From Pseudoclavibacter sp. CFCC 11306 (lineage in GTDB: Bacteria; Actinomycetota; Actinomycetes; Actinomycetales; Microbacteriaceae): a stretch of DNA of 64,000 nt. Shown here piece after piece: positions 9,057 through 17,766 of the stretch. Location of the stretch: NCBI RefSeq assembly GCF_008831235.1, contig NZ_WBKF01000001.1, forward strand, positions 1 to 64,000, read 5' to 3'. Positions within the stretch are counted from its first letter, which is position 1. Every line of letters starts with the position of its first letter. Position numbers and translations under genes: made by a program. Under the pieces are notes generated by a model. The model was given only the letters and a program-made list of their open reading frames with translations, was not told the DNA's origin and made no database searches.

Positions 9057-10001
9057 ATGCCTGCGGTCGACCGCGAGATTGACGCGTTCCTGCGCCACCT
9101 GCGCATCGAACGCGGCCTGTCTGAGAACACCGTGCGCAGCTATCGCTCCGACCTGCGCAGCTATACCGACTGGCTGGCCGAGCGAGGCGTCGTCGACCTG
9201 ACCACCCTGACCGAACGCGATCTCAGCGAGTATCCGCAGTGGCTGGCCGACCATCGAGCCGAGGCCGGTCTGCCGACGGCAGCCACCACCACGGGCCGTA
9301 TGCTCAGCGCGGTGCGCAGCCTGCACCGCCATCTCTTTCTCGACGGCCGCACCCCACACGACCCGGCCACTGTGCTCCATGCGCCCAAGAAGCCCAGCCG
9401 ACTGCCCAAGGCTCTGTCGATCGACGACGTGTCGCGGCTGCTCGGCGGGGTCGACGGCAGCGACCCGGAGTCGGTGCGCGACAGGGCCATCCTCGAATTC
9501 CTCTATGCCACCGGTGCCCGGGTGAGCGAACTCTGCGACGCACTGGTCGACGACGTTCAGCACGTCGAACGAGCCGATGCCGACACGATCGACGTGGTCC
9601 GGCTGCGCGGCAAGGGCGGCAAGCAGCGCGTCGTGCCGTTCGGCTCCTATGCACGAGCCGCGCTGGACGCCTACCTGGTCAGGGTGCGTCCAGCCCTCGC
9701 AGCGAAGGGGAGGGGCGGAGCGCATCTGTTTCTCGGCGTGCGCGGCGGGCGCCTCTCGCGACAGGCCGTGTGGACGATCATCAAACGCGCAGCGGCTCGC
9801 GTCGACCTCGAGCATCGAGTGTCACCGCACGTGCTGCGACACTCCTTCGCCACGCATCTGCTCGCCGGCGGAGCTGACATCCGCATCGTTCAAGAGATGC
9901 TCGGGCACGCGTCGGTGACGACCACGCAGGTCTACACCCGCGTCACGCAGGAGCACCTGCGACAGGTCTACGCGACCAGCCACCCGCGGGCGCATCGCTG
10001 A
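9057..10001 (+). CDS. xerD: Site-specific tyrosine recombinase XerD
   Basis: A 314-residue tyrosine recombinase that resolves chromosome dimers at dif. The N-terminal SAM-like core-binding domain (about 5-95) precedes the catalytic domain. All six catalytic positions are visible: Arg155 (ATGARVSEL), Lys186 (RGKGGKQR), His258 and Arg261 (HVLRHSFATHLL), His284 (LGHASV) and Tyr293 (VYTRV). The location downstream of pyrG and the NUDIX gene and upstream of parA-scpAB is the standard actinobacterial site for xerD and marks it as the chromosomal enzyme rather than a phage integrase. Confidence 0.93.
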   Translation: MPAVDREIDAFLRHLRIERGLSENTVRSYRSDLRSYTDWLAERGVVDLTTLTERDLSEYPQWLADHRAEAGLPTAATTTGRMLSAVRSLHRHLFLDGRTPHDPATVLHAPKKPSRLPKALSIDDVSRLLGGVDGSDPESVRDRAILEFLYATGARVSELCDALVDDVQHVERADADTIDVVRLRGKGGKQRVVPFGSYARAALDAYLVRVRPALAAKGRGGAHLFLGVRGGRLSRQAVWTIIKRAAARVDLEHRVSPHVLRHSFATHLLAGGADIRIVQEMLGHASVTTTQVYTRVTQEHLRQVYATSHPRAHR

Positions 10002-10076
10002 CGGTGCCGGGCCGCACACACGTCAGCCGAGGGCGTCGGCGTCGAGCCGCTCGTGATGCATGAGTCAGGCGACGGG

Positions 10077-10082
10077 TAGACT
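10077..10082 (+). promoter_or_regulatory. -10 box TAGACT, leaderless start of the parA gene
   Basis: TAGACT with a 7-nt spacer to GTG 10090. It decides the start in favour of GTG 10090 rather than the in-frame ATG at 10060. Confidence 0.7.
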
Positions 10083-10089
10083 ATGCGGC

Positions 10090-10902
10090 GTGAATGATTT
10101 TCCCGTGCCCCAGCCGTTGACCAGCCACGGCCCTGCACGCGTGATCGCGATGTGCAATCAGAAGGGCGGCGTCGGCAAGACCACCACGACGGTGAGTCTG
10201 GGTGCGGCGCTCGTCGAGTACGGGCGGCGCGTGCTGCTTGTCGACTTCGATCCGCAGGGCGCACTCTCGGCGTCGCTCGGCGTTCAGACGATGGACGACC
10301 CCACGATCTACGACCTGTTGATGGGCACGGTCAAAGACACACGCTCGGTCATCGTGCCGAGTCTCATCCAAGACCTCGACGTGCTGCCCGCCAACATCGA
10401 CCTCTCAGCCGCCGAGCTGCAGCTGGTCAACGAGGTGGCCCGCGAACAGGCCCTGAGCCGTGCCCTGCGGCAGGTCACCGGTGACTACGACGTCATTCTG
10501 GTCGACTGCCAGCCCTCCCTCGGCCTGCTCGCCATCAACGCGCTCACCGCGGCGCACGGTGTGCTGATTCCGCTGGAGGCCGAGTACTTCGCCCTGCGCG
10601 GCGTCGCTCTGCTCGTCGAGACGGTCGAGAAGGTGCAGGATCGGCTCAACCCCGCGCTCGAACTCGACGGCATTCTGATCACCATGTTCGACTCGCGAAC
10701 GCTGCACGCCCGCGAGGTGTCGGCGCGCGTGCGCGAGGCGTTCGGCGACAAGGTCTTCGACACCGTGATTCCGCGCACCGTCAAGTTTCCCGACGCGTCG
10801 GTCGCGGCCCGCCCGATCACCGAGTTCGCCAGCAGCCACCCGGCGGCCGAGGCGTATCGGCGCGTCGCCAGAGAACTGATCTCGCGTGGCGGAGCGCCCT
10901 GA
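10090..10902 (+). CDS. ParA-family ATPase linked to scpAB
   Basis: A 270-residue ParA/Soj ATPase. The deviant Walker A KGGVGKTT is at residues 25-32, followed by VLLVDFDPQG and the Walker B-like DVILVDCQPSLG. Actinobacteria carry this ParA paralogue directly upstream of scpA-scpB; no parB is adjacent, so it is not the oriC parAB operon. The link to segregation or condensin loading is inferred from that conserved neighbourhood. The GTG start is set by the leaderless -10 box. Its 3' end overlaps the scpA start by 17 bp. Confidence 0.9.
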   Translation: MNDFPVPQPLTSHGPARVIAMCNQKGGVGKTTTTVSLGAALVEYGRRVLLVDFDPQGALSASLGVQTMDDPTIYDLLMGTVKDTRSVIVPSLIQDLDVLPANIDLSAAELQLVNEVAREQALSRALRQVTGDYDVILVDCQPSLGLLAINALTAAHGVLIPLEAEYFALRGVALLVETVEKVQDRLNPALELDGILITMFDSRTLHAREVSARVREAFGDKVFDTVIPRTVKFPDASVAARPITEFASSHPAAEAYRRVARELISRGGAP

Positions 10903-11689
10903 CGCCGAGCCCGGCTTCGCCGTCCGGCTCGACAACTTCGACGGCCCGTTCGACCTGCTGCTGACGCTGGTCAGCCGTCACGAGCTCGACGTCACAGAGA
11001 TCTCGCTCAGCGCGGTCACCACCGAATTCGTGGCCTATGTGCGGGCGCTCGACGAAGCCGGGCAGCTGGAGCAGGCCAGCCAGTTCATCGTGATCGCTGC
11101 GACCCTGCTCGATATGAAGGTCGCCAGTCTGCTGCCACGCGGCGAGGCCGTCGACGACGAAGACATCGCCGCGCTCGAGGCGCGCGACCTGCTCTTCGCC
11201 CGGCTGCTGCAGTACCGGGCGTTCAAGCAGGTCTCTGCCTGGTTCGCGACGCACCTCGAAAGCGAGCGGCTGCGCGTGCCGCGCACCGCTGGCGCCGCAG
11301 CCGAGATCGATCTCACCCCGCCCGAGCTGGTCTGGACGACGTCGCTCGACGACTTCGCGGTCATCGCTCGACTTGCTCTGGCCCCCAAGACCCCGCCGAC
11401 CATCGGACTCGCGCATCTGCACGCACCGGCGGTCAGCATCCGCGAGCAGGCAGCCGTGCTCGTCGCACGTCTGCGCGCAACAGGCCAGGCGACGTTCCAA
11501 GAGCTCATCGCCGACGCCGACAGCAGGGGAGTCGTCGTCGCCCGCTTTCTGGCTGTGCTCGAGCTCTACCGTGAGGCGGCGATCACCTATGAGCAGATCG
11601 AGCCGCTGGGGCCGCTCAGCGTACGCTGGACAGGCCAGCACTGGAGCGACGATCAGCTCGCCGCGCTGGGAGCCGACTACGACCAATGA
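10886..11689 (+). CDS. scpA: Segregation and condensation protein ScpA
   Basis: A 267-residue kleisin subunit of the bacterial SMC condensin. The N-terminal signature FDGPFDLLLTLVSRHELDVTEISL is characteristic and the C-terminal winged-helix end is intact. It bridges SMC heads together with ScpB. The GTG at 10886 lies inside the end of the parA gene; the adjacent reading frames support translational coupling. scpB follows 13 bp downstream behind a GAGAGGA Shine-Dalgarno sequence. Confidence 0.93.
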   Translation: MAERPDAEPGFAVRLDNFDGPFDLLLTLVSRHELDVTEISLSAVTTEFVAYVRALDEAGQLEQASQFIVIAATLLDMKVASLLPRGEAVDDEDIAALEARDLLFARLLQYRAFKQVSAWFATHLESERLRVPRTAGAAAEIDLTPPELVWTTSLDDFAVIARLALAPKTPPTIGLAHLHAPAVSIREQAAVLVARLRATGQATFQELIADADSRGVVVARFLAVLELYREAAITYEQIEPLGPLSVRWTGQHWSDDQLAALGADYDQ

Positions 11690-11702
11690 CCGAGAGGACG
11701 CC

Positions 11703-12284
11703 ATGAGCGAGAGCGAACAGCTCGTCGCAGCCAACGAACTGGCGCAGCTGCCGGTGCGTGCCCGCCTCGAAGCGGTGCTGATTGCCGCCGACCACCCGAT
11801 CGACACGATCTCGCTGGCCGCAGCGGTCGAGACGCCCGTGCCCGAGGTCACTCAGACACTGGACGAGCTGCGCGCCGACTACGACGCGCCCCCGGTGCGA
11901 GGGTTCGAGCTGCGACAGATCGCCGGCGGCTGGCAGCTCTACGTGCGTGCCGGCTGCGAACAGGTCGTGCGCCGCATGATCGAGGAGCAGACCCCGCCCA
12001 GACTCTCGCAGGCCGCACTCGAGACTCTCTCGGTGATCGCCTACAAACAGCCGATCAGTCGCGGTCAGATCGCCTCGATCCGTGCGGTCAACGTCGACTC
12101 GGTCGTGCGCACACTGCTCGCACGCGGGCTGATCGCCGAGGCCTATGTCGACGAGCAGACCCAGGCGACCTTCTTCGAGACGACCGATCTGCTGCTCAGC
12201 CACCTCGGCATCGACTCGCTCGCCGACCTGCCACCCATTTCCGACCTGCTTCCGGAGGACCCTGAAGATGACGACCTCAGCTGA
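11703..12284 (+). CDS. scpB: Segregation and condensation protein ScpB
   Basis: A 193-residue ScpB with two winged-helix domains. The segment SQAALETLSVIAYKQPISRGQI is the family hallmark, and ends in a short acidic tail (LLPEDPEDDDLS). It forms the kleisin complex with ScpA and SMC. ATG 11703 was chosen for the GAGAGGA Shine-Dalgarno sequence. It overlaps the following pseudouridine synthase gene by 17 bp. Confidence 0.93.
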   Translation: MSESEQLVAANELAQLPVRARLEAVLIAADHPIDTISLAAAVETPVPEVTQTLDELRADYDAPPVRGFELRQIAGGWQLYVRAGCEQVVRRMIEEQTPPRLSQAALETLSVIAYKQPISRGQIASIRAVNVDSVVRTLLARGLIAEAYVDEQTQATFFETTDLLLSHLGIDSLADLPPISDLLPEDPEDDDLS

Positions 12285-13056
12285 CCACACCCCGCGCGCC
12301 GACGGCGAACGCCTGCAGAAGGTGATGGCCGCCGCCGGGGTGGCGTCTCGTCGCGCGAGCGAGGACCTCATCGCCGCCGGGCGAGTCACGGTGAATGGGC
12401 GCGTGGTGCGCGAACTCGGCTCTCGAGTCAGGCCCGACGACCACATCGAGGTCGACGGTCTGGTGATCGTCACCGACCCCGATCTGCGCTACTACGCGCT
12501 CAACAAGCCGGCCGGCGTGGTCAGCACCATGAGCGACGAGCGGGGCCGCCCCGATCTCAGCCGCTACGTGACCGCCGAGACCGGTCGCATCTTCAACGTC
12601 GGCCGTCTCGACGAGGCGACGCACGGGCTGCTGCTGCTCACCAACGACGGCGAGCTCGCACATCGGCTGATGCATCCCTCATTCGAGATCGACAAGGTGT
12701 ACGTCGCCCTCGTGCGCGGCAAGGTCGCGCCGCGCACCCTCGCCGAGCTGCGTGAGGGCATCGTGCTCGATGACGGGCCCATCGCCGCCGACCGCGCTCG
12801 TGTGCTCGACGCCAGCCGTGACCAAACCATGGTCGAGGTGACTCTGCACTCCGGGCGCAACCGTATCGTCCGCCGCATGTTCGGGCACGTCGGCCACCCG
12901 GTCATGGAGCTGACTCGGCGTCAGTTCGGCCCCGTTCACCTCGGCACGCTGCGTGAGGGTCAGATGCGCCCGCTGACCAGTGACGAAGTCGGCCGGCTGC
13001 TCAAGCAGACCGGCGATGCGGTCGTGCCACAGGGCGCCGCACCCGAGAACGACTAG
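12268..13056 (+). CDS. RsuA/RluB-family pseudouridine synthase
   Basis: A 262-residue rRNA pseudouridine synthase. An N-terminal S4 domain (ERLQKVMAAAGVASRRASEDLI) precedes the catalytic domain, with the catalytic Asp in VGRLDEATHGLLLLTNDG. RluB-type enzymes modify 23S rRNA and RsuA modifies 16S; which of the two is not decided here, although the scpB-linked actinobacterial member (Rv1711) is usually annotated as large-subunit type. The start is supported by CCGGAGGA upstream. Its TAG stop forms the first half of the tyrA -10 box. Confidence 0.9.
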   Translation: MTTSADHTPRADGERLQKVMAAAGVASRRASEDLIAAGRVTVNGRVVRELGSRVRPDDHIEVDGLVIVTDPDLRYYALNKPAGVVSTMSDERGRPDLSRYVTAETGRIFNVGRLDEATHGLLLLTNDGELAHRLMHPSFEIDKVYVALVRGKVAPRTLAELREGIVLDDGPIAADRARVLDASRDQTMVEVTLHSGRNRIVRRMFGHVGHPVMELTRRQFGPVHLGTLREGQMRPLTSDEVGRLLKQTGDAVVPQGAAPEND

Positions 13057-13059
13057 ACT
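13054..13059 (+). promoter_or_regulatory. -10 box TAGACT built on the pseudouridine synthase stop codon
   Basis: TAGACT shares its TAG with the preceding stop codon and is followed by 8 nt and ATG 13068 (tyrA). No Shine-Dalgarno sequence precedes the ATG. Confidence 0.65.
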
Positions 13060-13067
13060 GGCCCGAT

Positions 13068-14162
13068 ATGAGCATCAGTCACGATCTCGCGCGCACTCCG
13101 TCACCGGTGCTCATCATCGGCACCGGTCTGCTGGGCGCCAGCATCGGCCTCGCTTTGATGCAGCGCGGTGTCGAGGTGCTGCTCTCTGACATCTCGCCCA
13201 GTGCGCTGGCGCTCGCAGCCGACTACGGCGCAGGTCGTGCCTTGGCCGACGGCGACCAGCCGGTGCTCGTGGTCGTCGCGGTGCCGCCTGAGATCGCGGC
13301 GGATGCCGTGGCCGAGCAGCTGCGTCGCTGGCCCGACGCCGTGGTCACCGACGTCACCAGCGTGAAGGCGCAGATCGTGCGGGCGCTGATCGACGAAGAC
13401 GCCGATCTCGACCGCTATCTGGGCTCGCACCCGATGGCGGGGCGTGAGCGCGGCGGGCCGATCTCGGCGCGGGCCGACCTCTTTCGCGGCCAGCCGTGGG
13501 TGATCGCCGAGCACAAGCACGTCACCGCTCACGCGCTCGAGACCGTCGAACGACTCGCACTCGACGTCGAAGCTGTGCCGGTGCATCTCGACCCCGTGCA
13601 GCACGACCGGGCAGTCGCCCTGATCTCGCATGTGCCTCAAGTCGTCGCCACGCTGCTGGCCGGTCGGCTCGTCGACGGCACGCCGTCGCAGATCTCTCTT
13701 GCCGGTCAGGGGCTTCGCGACACGACGCGTATCGCCGCCAGCGACCCGGGTCTCTGGCTGCAGATCCTCGCCGCGAACTCTGACGAGGTGACCAGCGTGC
13801 TGCGTGCCCTGCGCGATGACCTCGACGCGATGATCCACGACCTCGAAGACGTCGACCGTGCCGGTGCACGCCGCGAGATCACCGAGCTGTTCATCGCAGG
13901 CAACACCGGAGTGCGTCGTATCCCCGGCAAGCACGGCACCGATGCCGAATTCTCGACGACGATCGTGTTCGTCGACGATAAGCCGGGCGAACTCGCGCGT
14001 CTCTTCGCCGAGATCGGCGAGATCGGCGTCAACATCGAAGATCTGCGTCTGGAGCACTCGCCCAAGGCCGAGTTCGGACTCGCCGAGGTCTCGGTGCTGC
14101 CCGAACGCATCGAAGAGCTGACCAAAGCACTGAAGGAGCGCGGATGGCGGTTGAGCCGATGA
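13068..14162 (+). CDS. tyrA: Prephenate dehydrogenase with ACT domain
   Basis: A 364-residue NAD(P)-dependent prephenate dehydrogenase of tyrosine synthesis. The Rossmann loop GTGLLG is at residues 18-23. The catalytic-domain signature YLGSHPMAGRERGGP is present, and helix-rich dimerisation regions follow. A C-terminal ACT domain (about 295-364, beginning STTIVFVDDKPGELARLF) suggests feedback control by an amino acid, probably tyrosine. The gene has its own leaderless promoter although it lies only 11 bp after the pseudouridine synthase gene. cmk begins inside its last codons. Confidence 0.92.
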   Translation: MSISHDLARTPSPVLIIGTGLLGASIGLALMQRGVEVLLSDISPSALALAADYGAGRALADGDQPVLVVVAVPPEIAADAVAEQLRRWPDAVVTDVTSVKAQIVRALIDEDADLDRYLGSHPMAGRERGGPISARADLFRGQPWVIAEHKHVTAHALETVERLALDVEAVPVHLDPVQHDRAVALISHVPQVVATLLAGRLVDGTPSQISLAGQGLRDTTRIAASDPGLWLQILAANSDEVTSVLRALRDDLDAMIHDLEDVDRAGARREITELFIAGNTGVRRIPGKHGTDAEFSTTIVFVDDKPGELARLFAEIGEIGVNIEDLRLEHSPKAEFGLAEVSVLPERIEELTKALKERGWRLSR

Positions 14163-14902
14163 CTGAGACACGCACACCGGCGGCCGCGCCCAAGCCGGTC
14201 ATCATCGCCCTGGACGGGCCGGCGGGCAGCGGCAAGTCAAGCACTGCGAAGGCAGTTGCAGAACGCCTGCACTACGCACATCTCGACACCGGCGCCTGGT
14301 ACCGCGTACTCACGCTGATCGCGCTGCGCACCGAAGTCGATCCGCACGACGAGGCCGCTGTACGGGGGCTGCTCGACGCGTTCGACCAGATCATCGCCCA
14401 GGCCTTCGACCACTCGCACATCCTGATTCGGGGGCGCGACGTCTCTGCCGCGATCCGCACGCCCGAGGTGAGCGGCGCGGTGAGCCGCTACTCGCAGCTG
14501 CCCATCGTACGCGACCATCTCAACACTGCCTTCCGCCATCTCGCCGCGACCACGTCGGCGCCCGGCGTCGTCGCCGAGGGGCGCGACATCACCACGGTCA
14601 CCTTTCCGCAGGCCGAGGTTCGGGTGCTGCTCACCGCATCCGCCGACGCCCGCGCCCGCAGGCGAGCCGCACAGATCGGTGAGGCCGACGTGGCATCCAT
14701 CGCACGCAGCATCTCGGAGCGTGACGCCCGCGATCTCAGCGTGGTCGACTTCATGCGCCCGGCCGACGGCGTGACGCTCATCGACACCAGCGATCTCACC
14801 CTCGAGCAGGTCACTGATAAAGTTGCGGGGCTCGTTCCTGCGGCGGCGGGCACCGGCACGAACCTTCCATCTCATCCTCAGACTCAGGAGTCACATGGCT
14901 GA
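14144..14902 (+). CDS. cmk: Cytidylate kinase
   Basis: A 252-residue (d)CMP kinase. The P-loop GPAGSGKSS is at residues 25-33, followed by the LDTGAWYR substrate motif and the [15 protein letters not shown] segment. It phosphorylates CMP and dCMP to the diphosphates. ATG 14144 follows AAGGAG by 5 nt; ATG 14159, which overlaps the tyrA stop, is an alternative that would shorten it by five residues. A Thr/Ala/Gly-rich tail of ~20 residues lies beyond the kinase fold. It overlaps der by 8 bp. Confidence 0.94.
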   Translation: MAVEPMTETRTPAAAPKPVIIALDGPAGSGKSSTAKAVAERLHYAHLDTGAWYRVLTLIALRTEVDPHDEAAVRGLLDAFDQIIAQAFDHSHILIRGRDVSAAIRTPEVSGAVSRYSQLPIVRDHLNTAFRHLAATTSAPGVVAEGRDITTVTFPQAEVRVLLTASADARARRRAAQIGEADVASIARSISERDARDLSVVDFMRPADGVTLIDTSDLTLEQVTDKVAGLVPAAAGTGTNLPSHPQTQESHG

Positions 14903-16421
14903 ATCACGCGAACCGATCGACCCCGAGTTCGGCGCCACCAGCGCAGATGAGCTCGCCGCCCGTCTGCAGCACATCGAACCCGAGATCGAGCAGCAGGTCG
15001 CCGACGTGGCACGCGCCGAGCTCGACGACTACGACCTCGAGCCCGAAGACGCGGCGGTGCTGGCCAGCGGCGACGAGACGCCCGATGCGCAGGCTGCACG
15101 TCCGGCCCCGCCCGTGCTGGCCGTGATCGGCCGTCCGAACGTGGGCAAGTCATCACTCGTCAACCGCGTGCTCGGCCACCGTGAGGCCGTCGTCGAAGAC
15201 ACTCCCGGTGTCACCCGCGATCGTGTGTCGTACGACGCCGAGTGGAACGGTCAGCCCTTCAGACTGGTCGACACCGGCGGCTGGGAGCTCGAGGCCAAAG
15301 GCCTTGACCGGTCGGTGGCCGAACAAGCCGAGCTGGCCATCGAAGAGGCCGACGGCGTGCTCTTCGTGGTGGATGCCAAGGTGGGGCCGACTTCGACCGA
15401 CGAGCAGCTGGTGGCCGTGCTGCGGCGCTCGGGCAAGCCTGTGCTGCTGGTCGCCAACAAGGTCGACGCAGGTGGCCAGGAGGCCGAGGTCGCGGCGCTC
15501 TGGAGCCTCGGCCTCGGTGAGCCGCACCCTGTCTCGGCGCTGCACGGACGTGGCAGCGGCGATCTGCTCGACGCGGTGATCAAGATGCTGCCGAAGGAGT
15601 CGAAGGTTGCGCAGCAGCAGCCTGGCGGGCCGCGTCGTGTGGCCATCATCGGCCGCCCGAACGTGGGCAAGTCGAGCCTGCTGAACAAGGCGACCGGCTC
15701 GACGCGCGCCGTGGTCAACGACCTGGCCGGCACTACGCGCGACCCGGTCGACGAGCTGGTCACCATTCTCGGCACGACTTGGCGCTTCGTCGACACCGCA
15801 GGCATCCGTCGTCGCGTGCACCTGCAGCAGGGCAGCGACTACTACGCCACGCTGCGCACACAGTCTGCGCTCGACCGTGCCGAGGTCGCCATCGTGGTGA
15901 TCGACGTAAGCCAGAGCATCTCTGACCAGGATCTGCGCATCATCGACATGGTGCTCGAAGCCGGTCGCGCGCTCGTGCTCGCGTTCAACAAGTGGGATCT
16001 GCTCGACGACGAACGTCGCCCCCAGCTGGAGCGTGAGATCGAGCAGCGCCTCGGCCATGTGGCTTGGGCACCTCGGGTGAACCTCTCGGCCAAGACCGGT
16101 CGTCATCTTGAGAAGCTGGTGCCCGCCCTGCAGGCCGCGCTCGAAGGGTGGGACACTCGTGTGCCCACCGGCAAGTTCAACGCGTTCATTCACGAACTCA
16201 CTCAGGCGAACCCGCACCCGCTGCGCGGCGGGAAGCAGCCTCGCATCCTGTTCGGCACTCAGGCGGACACACAGCCGCCGACCTTCGTGCTCTTCACCAG
16301 CGGCTTCATGGACCCGCAGTATCGACGCTTCATCACACGTCGCCTGCGCGAGGTCTACGGTTTCGTCGGCACGCCCATTCGCATCAACATGCGTGTTCGC
16401 GAGAAGCGCGGTCGCAAGTAA
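14895..16421 (+). CDS. der: Ribosome biogenesis GTPase Der (EngA)
   Basis: A 508-residue tandem-GTPase needed for 50S assembly. An N-terminal acidic extension of ~70 residues is typical of actinobacteria. The two G domains open with [14 protein letters not shown] and [14 protein letters not shown] and carry G2/G3 motifs PGVTRD, DTGGWE and AGTTRD, DTAGIR, followed by a KH-like C-terminal domain ending in a basic [12 protein letters not shown] 14895 is preceded by CAGGAG. It is the last gene of the conserved cluster. Confidence 0.95.
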   Translation: MAESREPIDPEFGATSADELAARLQHIEPEIEQQVADVARAELDDYDLEPEDAAVLASGDETPDAQAARPAPPVLAVIGRPNVGKSSLVNRVLGHREAVVEDTPGVTRDRVSYDAEWNGQPFRLVDTGGWELEAKGLDRSVAEQAELAIEEADGVLFVVDAKVGPTSTDEQLVAVLRRSGKPVLLVANKVDAGGQEAEVAALWSLGLGEPHPVSALHGRGSGDLLDAVIKMLPKESKVAQQQPGGPRRVAIIGRPNVGKSSLLNKATGSTRAVVNDLAGTTRDPVDELVTILGTTWRFVDTAGIRRRVHLQQGSDYYATLRTQSALDRAEVAIVVIDVSQSISDQDLRIIDMVLEAGRALVLAFNKWDLLDDERRPQLEREIEQRLGHVAWAPRVNLSAKTGRHLEKLVPALQAALEGWDTRVPTGKFNAFIHELTQANPHPLRGGKQPRILFGTQADTQPPTFVLFTSGFMDPQYRRFITRRLREVYGFVGTPIRINMRVREKRGRK

Positions 16422-16791
16422 GACCAGCTCTGGCACACGCTGTTGCAGGTTGTGGCTTGCCTCTAGCGGTATGCCTCTCTCCGCCCTCAGCCCACCATCC
16501 GGCCCCGGCAGCTCTCCAGCAGCCCGAAGCTCGCCAACCGCACCCCGCAGTTCGCGTCCCTCAGCCCTCAGCTCGCCGGCCGGACCCCGCCGTTCGCCGG
16601 CACCCTGCAGCGCGTCGACCCAGCCAGATGTGGAGCGCAGCGCAGCCGTGCACGGTTTCGTCAAGACTGCCACCGTTCCGCTGAGACTGTGGTGATCTCA
16701 GCGGAACCGTGTCCATCTCAGCGGAATCGTGCTCGGTATTGGTGCTGGTGCGGAGCTGGTGCAGCGCTGATGCACGCAGGCCTCGGCGAGG
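16422..16791. other. Repeat-rich intergenic region after der
   Basis: A 370-bp gene-free stretch between der and the convergent ppk2 gene. It holds two degenerate ~42-bp C-rich repeat units (from 16528 and from 16570, sharing AGCTCGCC..CCGSACCCCGC.GTTCGC) and then the inverted/direct repeat at 16675-16730. Open frames run through it, but they are low-complexity Pro/Ser/Arg sequences with no start signal, so I do not call a gene. Confidence 0.7.
16675..16730. repeat. 12-bp inverted repeat plus direct copy
   Basis: GTTCCGCTGAGA (16675-16686) is inverted as TCTCAGCGGAAC (16696-16707) over a 9-nt loop. A second right-arm copy, TCTCAGCGGAATCGT, follows at 16716-16730, exactly 20 bp after the first. 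It could be a terminator hairpin for der or ppk2, or an operator; no T-run follows on the + strand. Confidence 0.75.
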
Positions 16792-17646
16792 TCAGCTGGC
16801 GGCGAGGCGCCGACGCTCAGTATCGACGTCGAAGTCGGCCTTCGGCCAGGTGAGCGCGAGATCTTCGAGGGTCTCAATGAGGATGCGCTGCACAGCGGCA
16901 CGGGAGTACTGCTTCGAATCTGCGGGAACGACATGCCAGGGCGCCACCGCAGTCGAAGTGCGTTGGATGGCGATCTGGTACGCCTCTTGGTAGGCGGGCC
17001 AGAGCTCGCGTTCGTCGACGTCGTTGGGGGAGTACTTCCAATGCTTGTCAGGTCGATCGAGTCGTGACTCAAGACGCCGACGCTGTTCGTCTTTCGAGAT
17101 GTGCAGCATCACCTTGACCACAGTGGTGCCCTGTTCGGTGAGCTCCGCCTCGAAGTCGTTGATGATGCCGTAGCGCTGTTCGACCACCTCTGCGGGCGAG
17201 AGGTGGCGCACGCGATGCACCAGGACATCCTCATAATGAGAACGATCGAAGACGCCGATCAGACCGATCGCCGGCAGCTCTCTGCGAATGCGCCAGAGAA
17301 AGTCGTGCTTGAGCTCGACTGGCGTGGGCTTCTTGAACCCATGGATGTGGGTGCCCTGCGGGTCGACGTTGCCGATCACGTGTTTGACGATGCCGCCTTT
17401 GCCCGCGGTGTCCATGGCCTGCAGCACGAGCAGCAGCGAACGCTTCGCTCCGGTTTCGGTGCGGCCGTTGGCGAAGAGCATCTCCTGCAGGTCGGCGAGA
17501 TCTCCGGCCGTGTCTGCGAGGTAGTCGTCGGCGTCGCAGCCTTTGCGCCAACCCGGTGTCGAAGCCGGGTCGACGGCCGACAGATCGAAGTGCTCCCCCT
17601 CGGCGCGCAGCAGTGCGCGCGGGCTCTCTTTCCATGGATTCTTCAT
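16792..17646 (-). CDS. ppk2: Polyphosphate kinase 2 family protein
   Basis: A 284-residue PPK2-family phosphotransferase, which moves phosphate between polyphosphate and nucleotides. The Walker A-like LQAMDTAGKGG (residues 75-85) and Walker B-like FDRSHYEDVLVHRV (133-146) are intact, as are the HISKDEQRRRL lid region and the HWKYSPNDVDER segment. Single-domain length fits class I enzymes (NDP/ADP phosphorylation), but class assignment is inference. ATG 17646 has a TACCAT -10 box 6 nt upstream. It is divergent from the MYG1-family gene, with 120 bp between them. Confidence 0.88.
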   Translation of the reverse strand: MKNPWKESPRALLRAEGEHFDLSAVDPASTPGWRKGCDADDYLADTAGDLADLQEMLFANGRTETGAKRSLLLVLQAMDTAGKGGIVKHVIGNVDPQGTHIHGFKKPTPVELKHDFLWRIRRELPAIGLIGVFDRSHYEDVLVHRVRHLSPAEVVEQRYGIINDFEAELTEQGTTVVKVMLHISKDEQRRRLESRLDRPDKHWKYSPNDVDERELWPAYQEAYQIAIQRTSTAVAPWHVVPADSKQYSRAAVQRILIETLEDLALTWPKADFDVDTERRRLAAS

Positions 17647-17652
17647 GTGCTC

Positions 17653-17658
17653 ATGGTA
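17653..17658 (-). promoter_or_regulatory. -10 box TACCAT, leaderless start of ppk2
   Basis: On the minus strand TACCAT is followed by 6 nt and ATG 17646. No Shine-Dalgarno sequence. Confidence 0.55.
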
Positions 17659-17753
17659 TCGGGATGTGCCCATGGCGCCGGGCTGCACGGCATCGCCAGC
17701 GGCGGCGTGGACGGACGGCGCACGCCATCGGGTGGCGCTGACGGACGAGTGCG

Positions 17754-17759
17754 TAGAAT
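17754..17759 (+). promoter_or_regulatory. -10 box TAGAAT, leaderless start of the MYG1-family gene
   Basis: TAGAAT followed by 7 nt and GTG 17767; this spacing sets the start. Confidence 0.7.
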
Positions 17760-17766
17760 GTACGGC

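Noticed and set aside
16108-16695. Open frames with Pro/Ser/Arg repeats beyond der
   Set aside because: They overlap der in another frame, have no start signal, and the repeats are explained by C-rich non-coding repeats.
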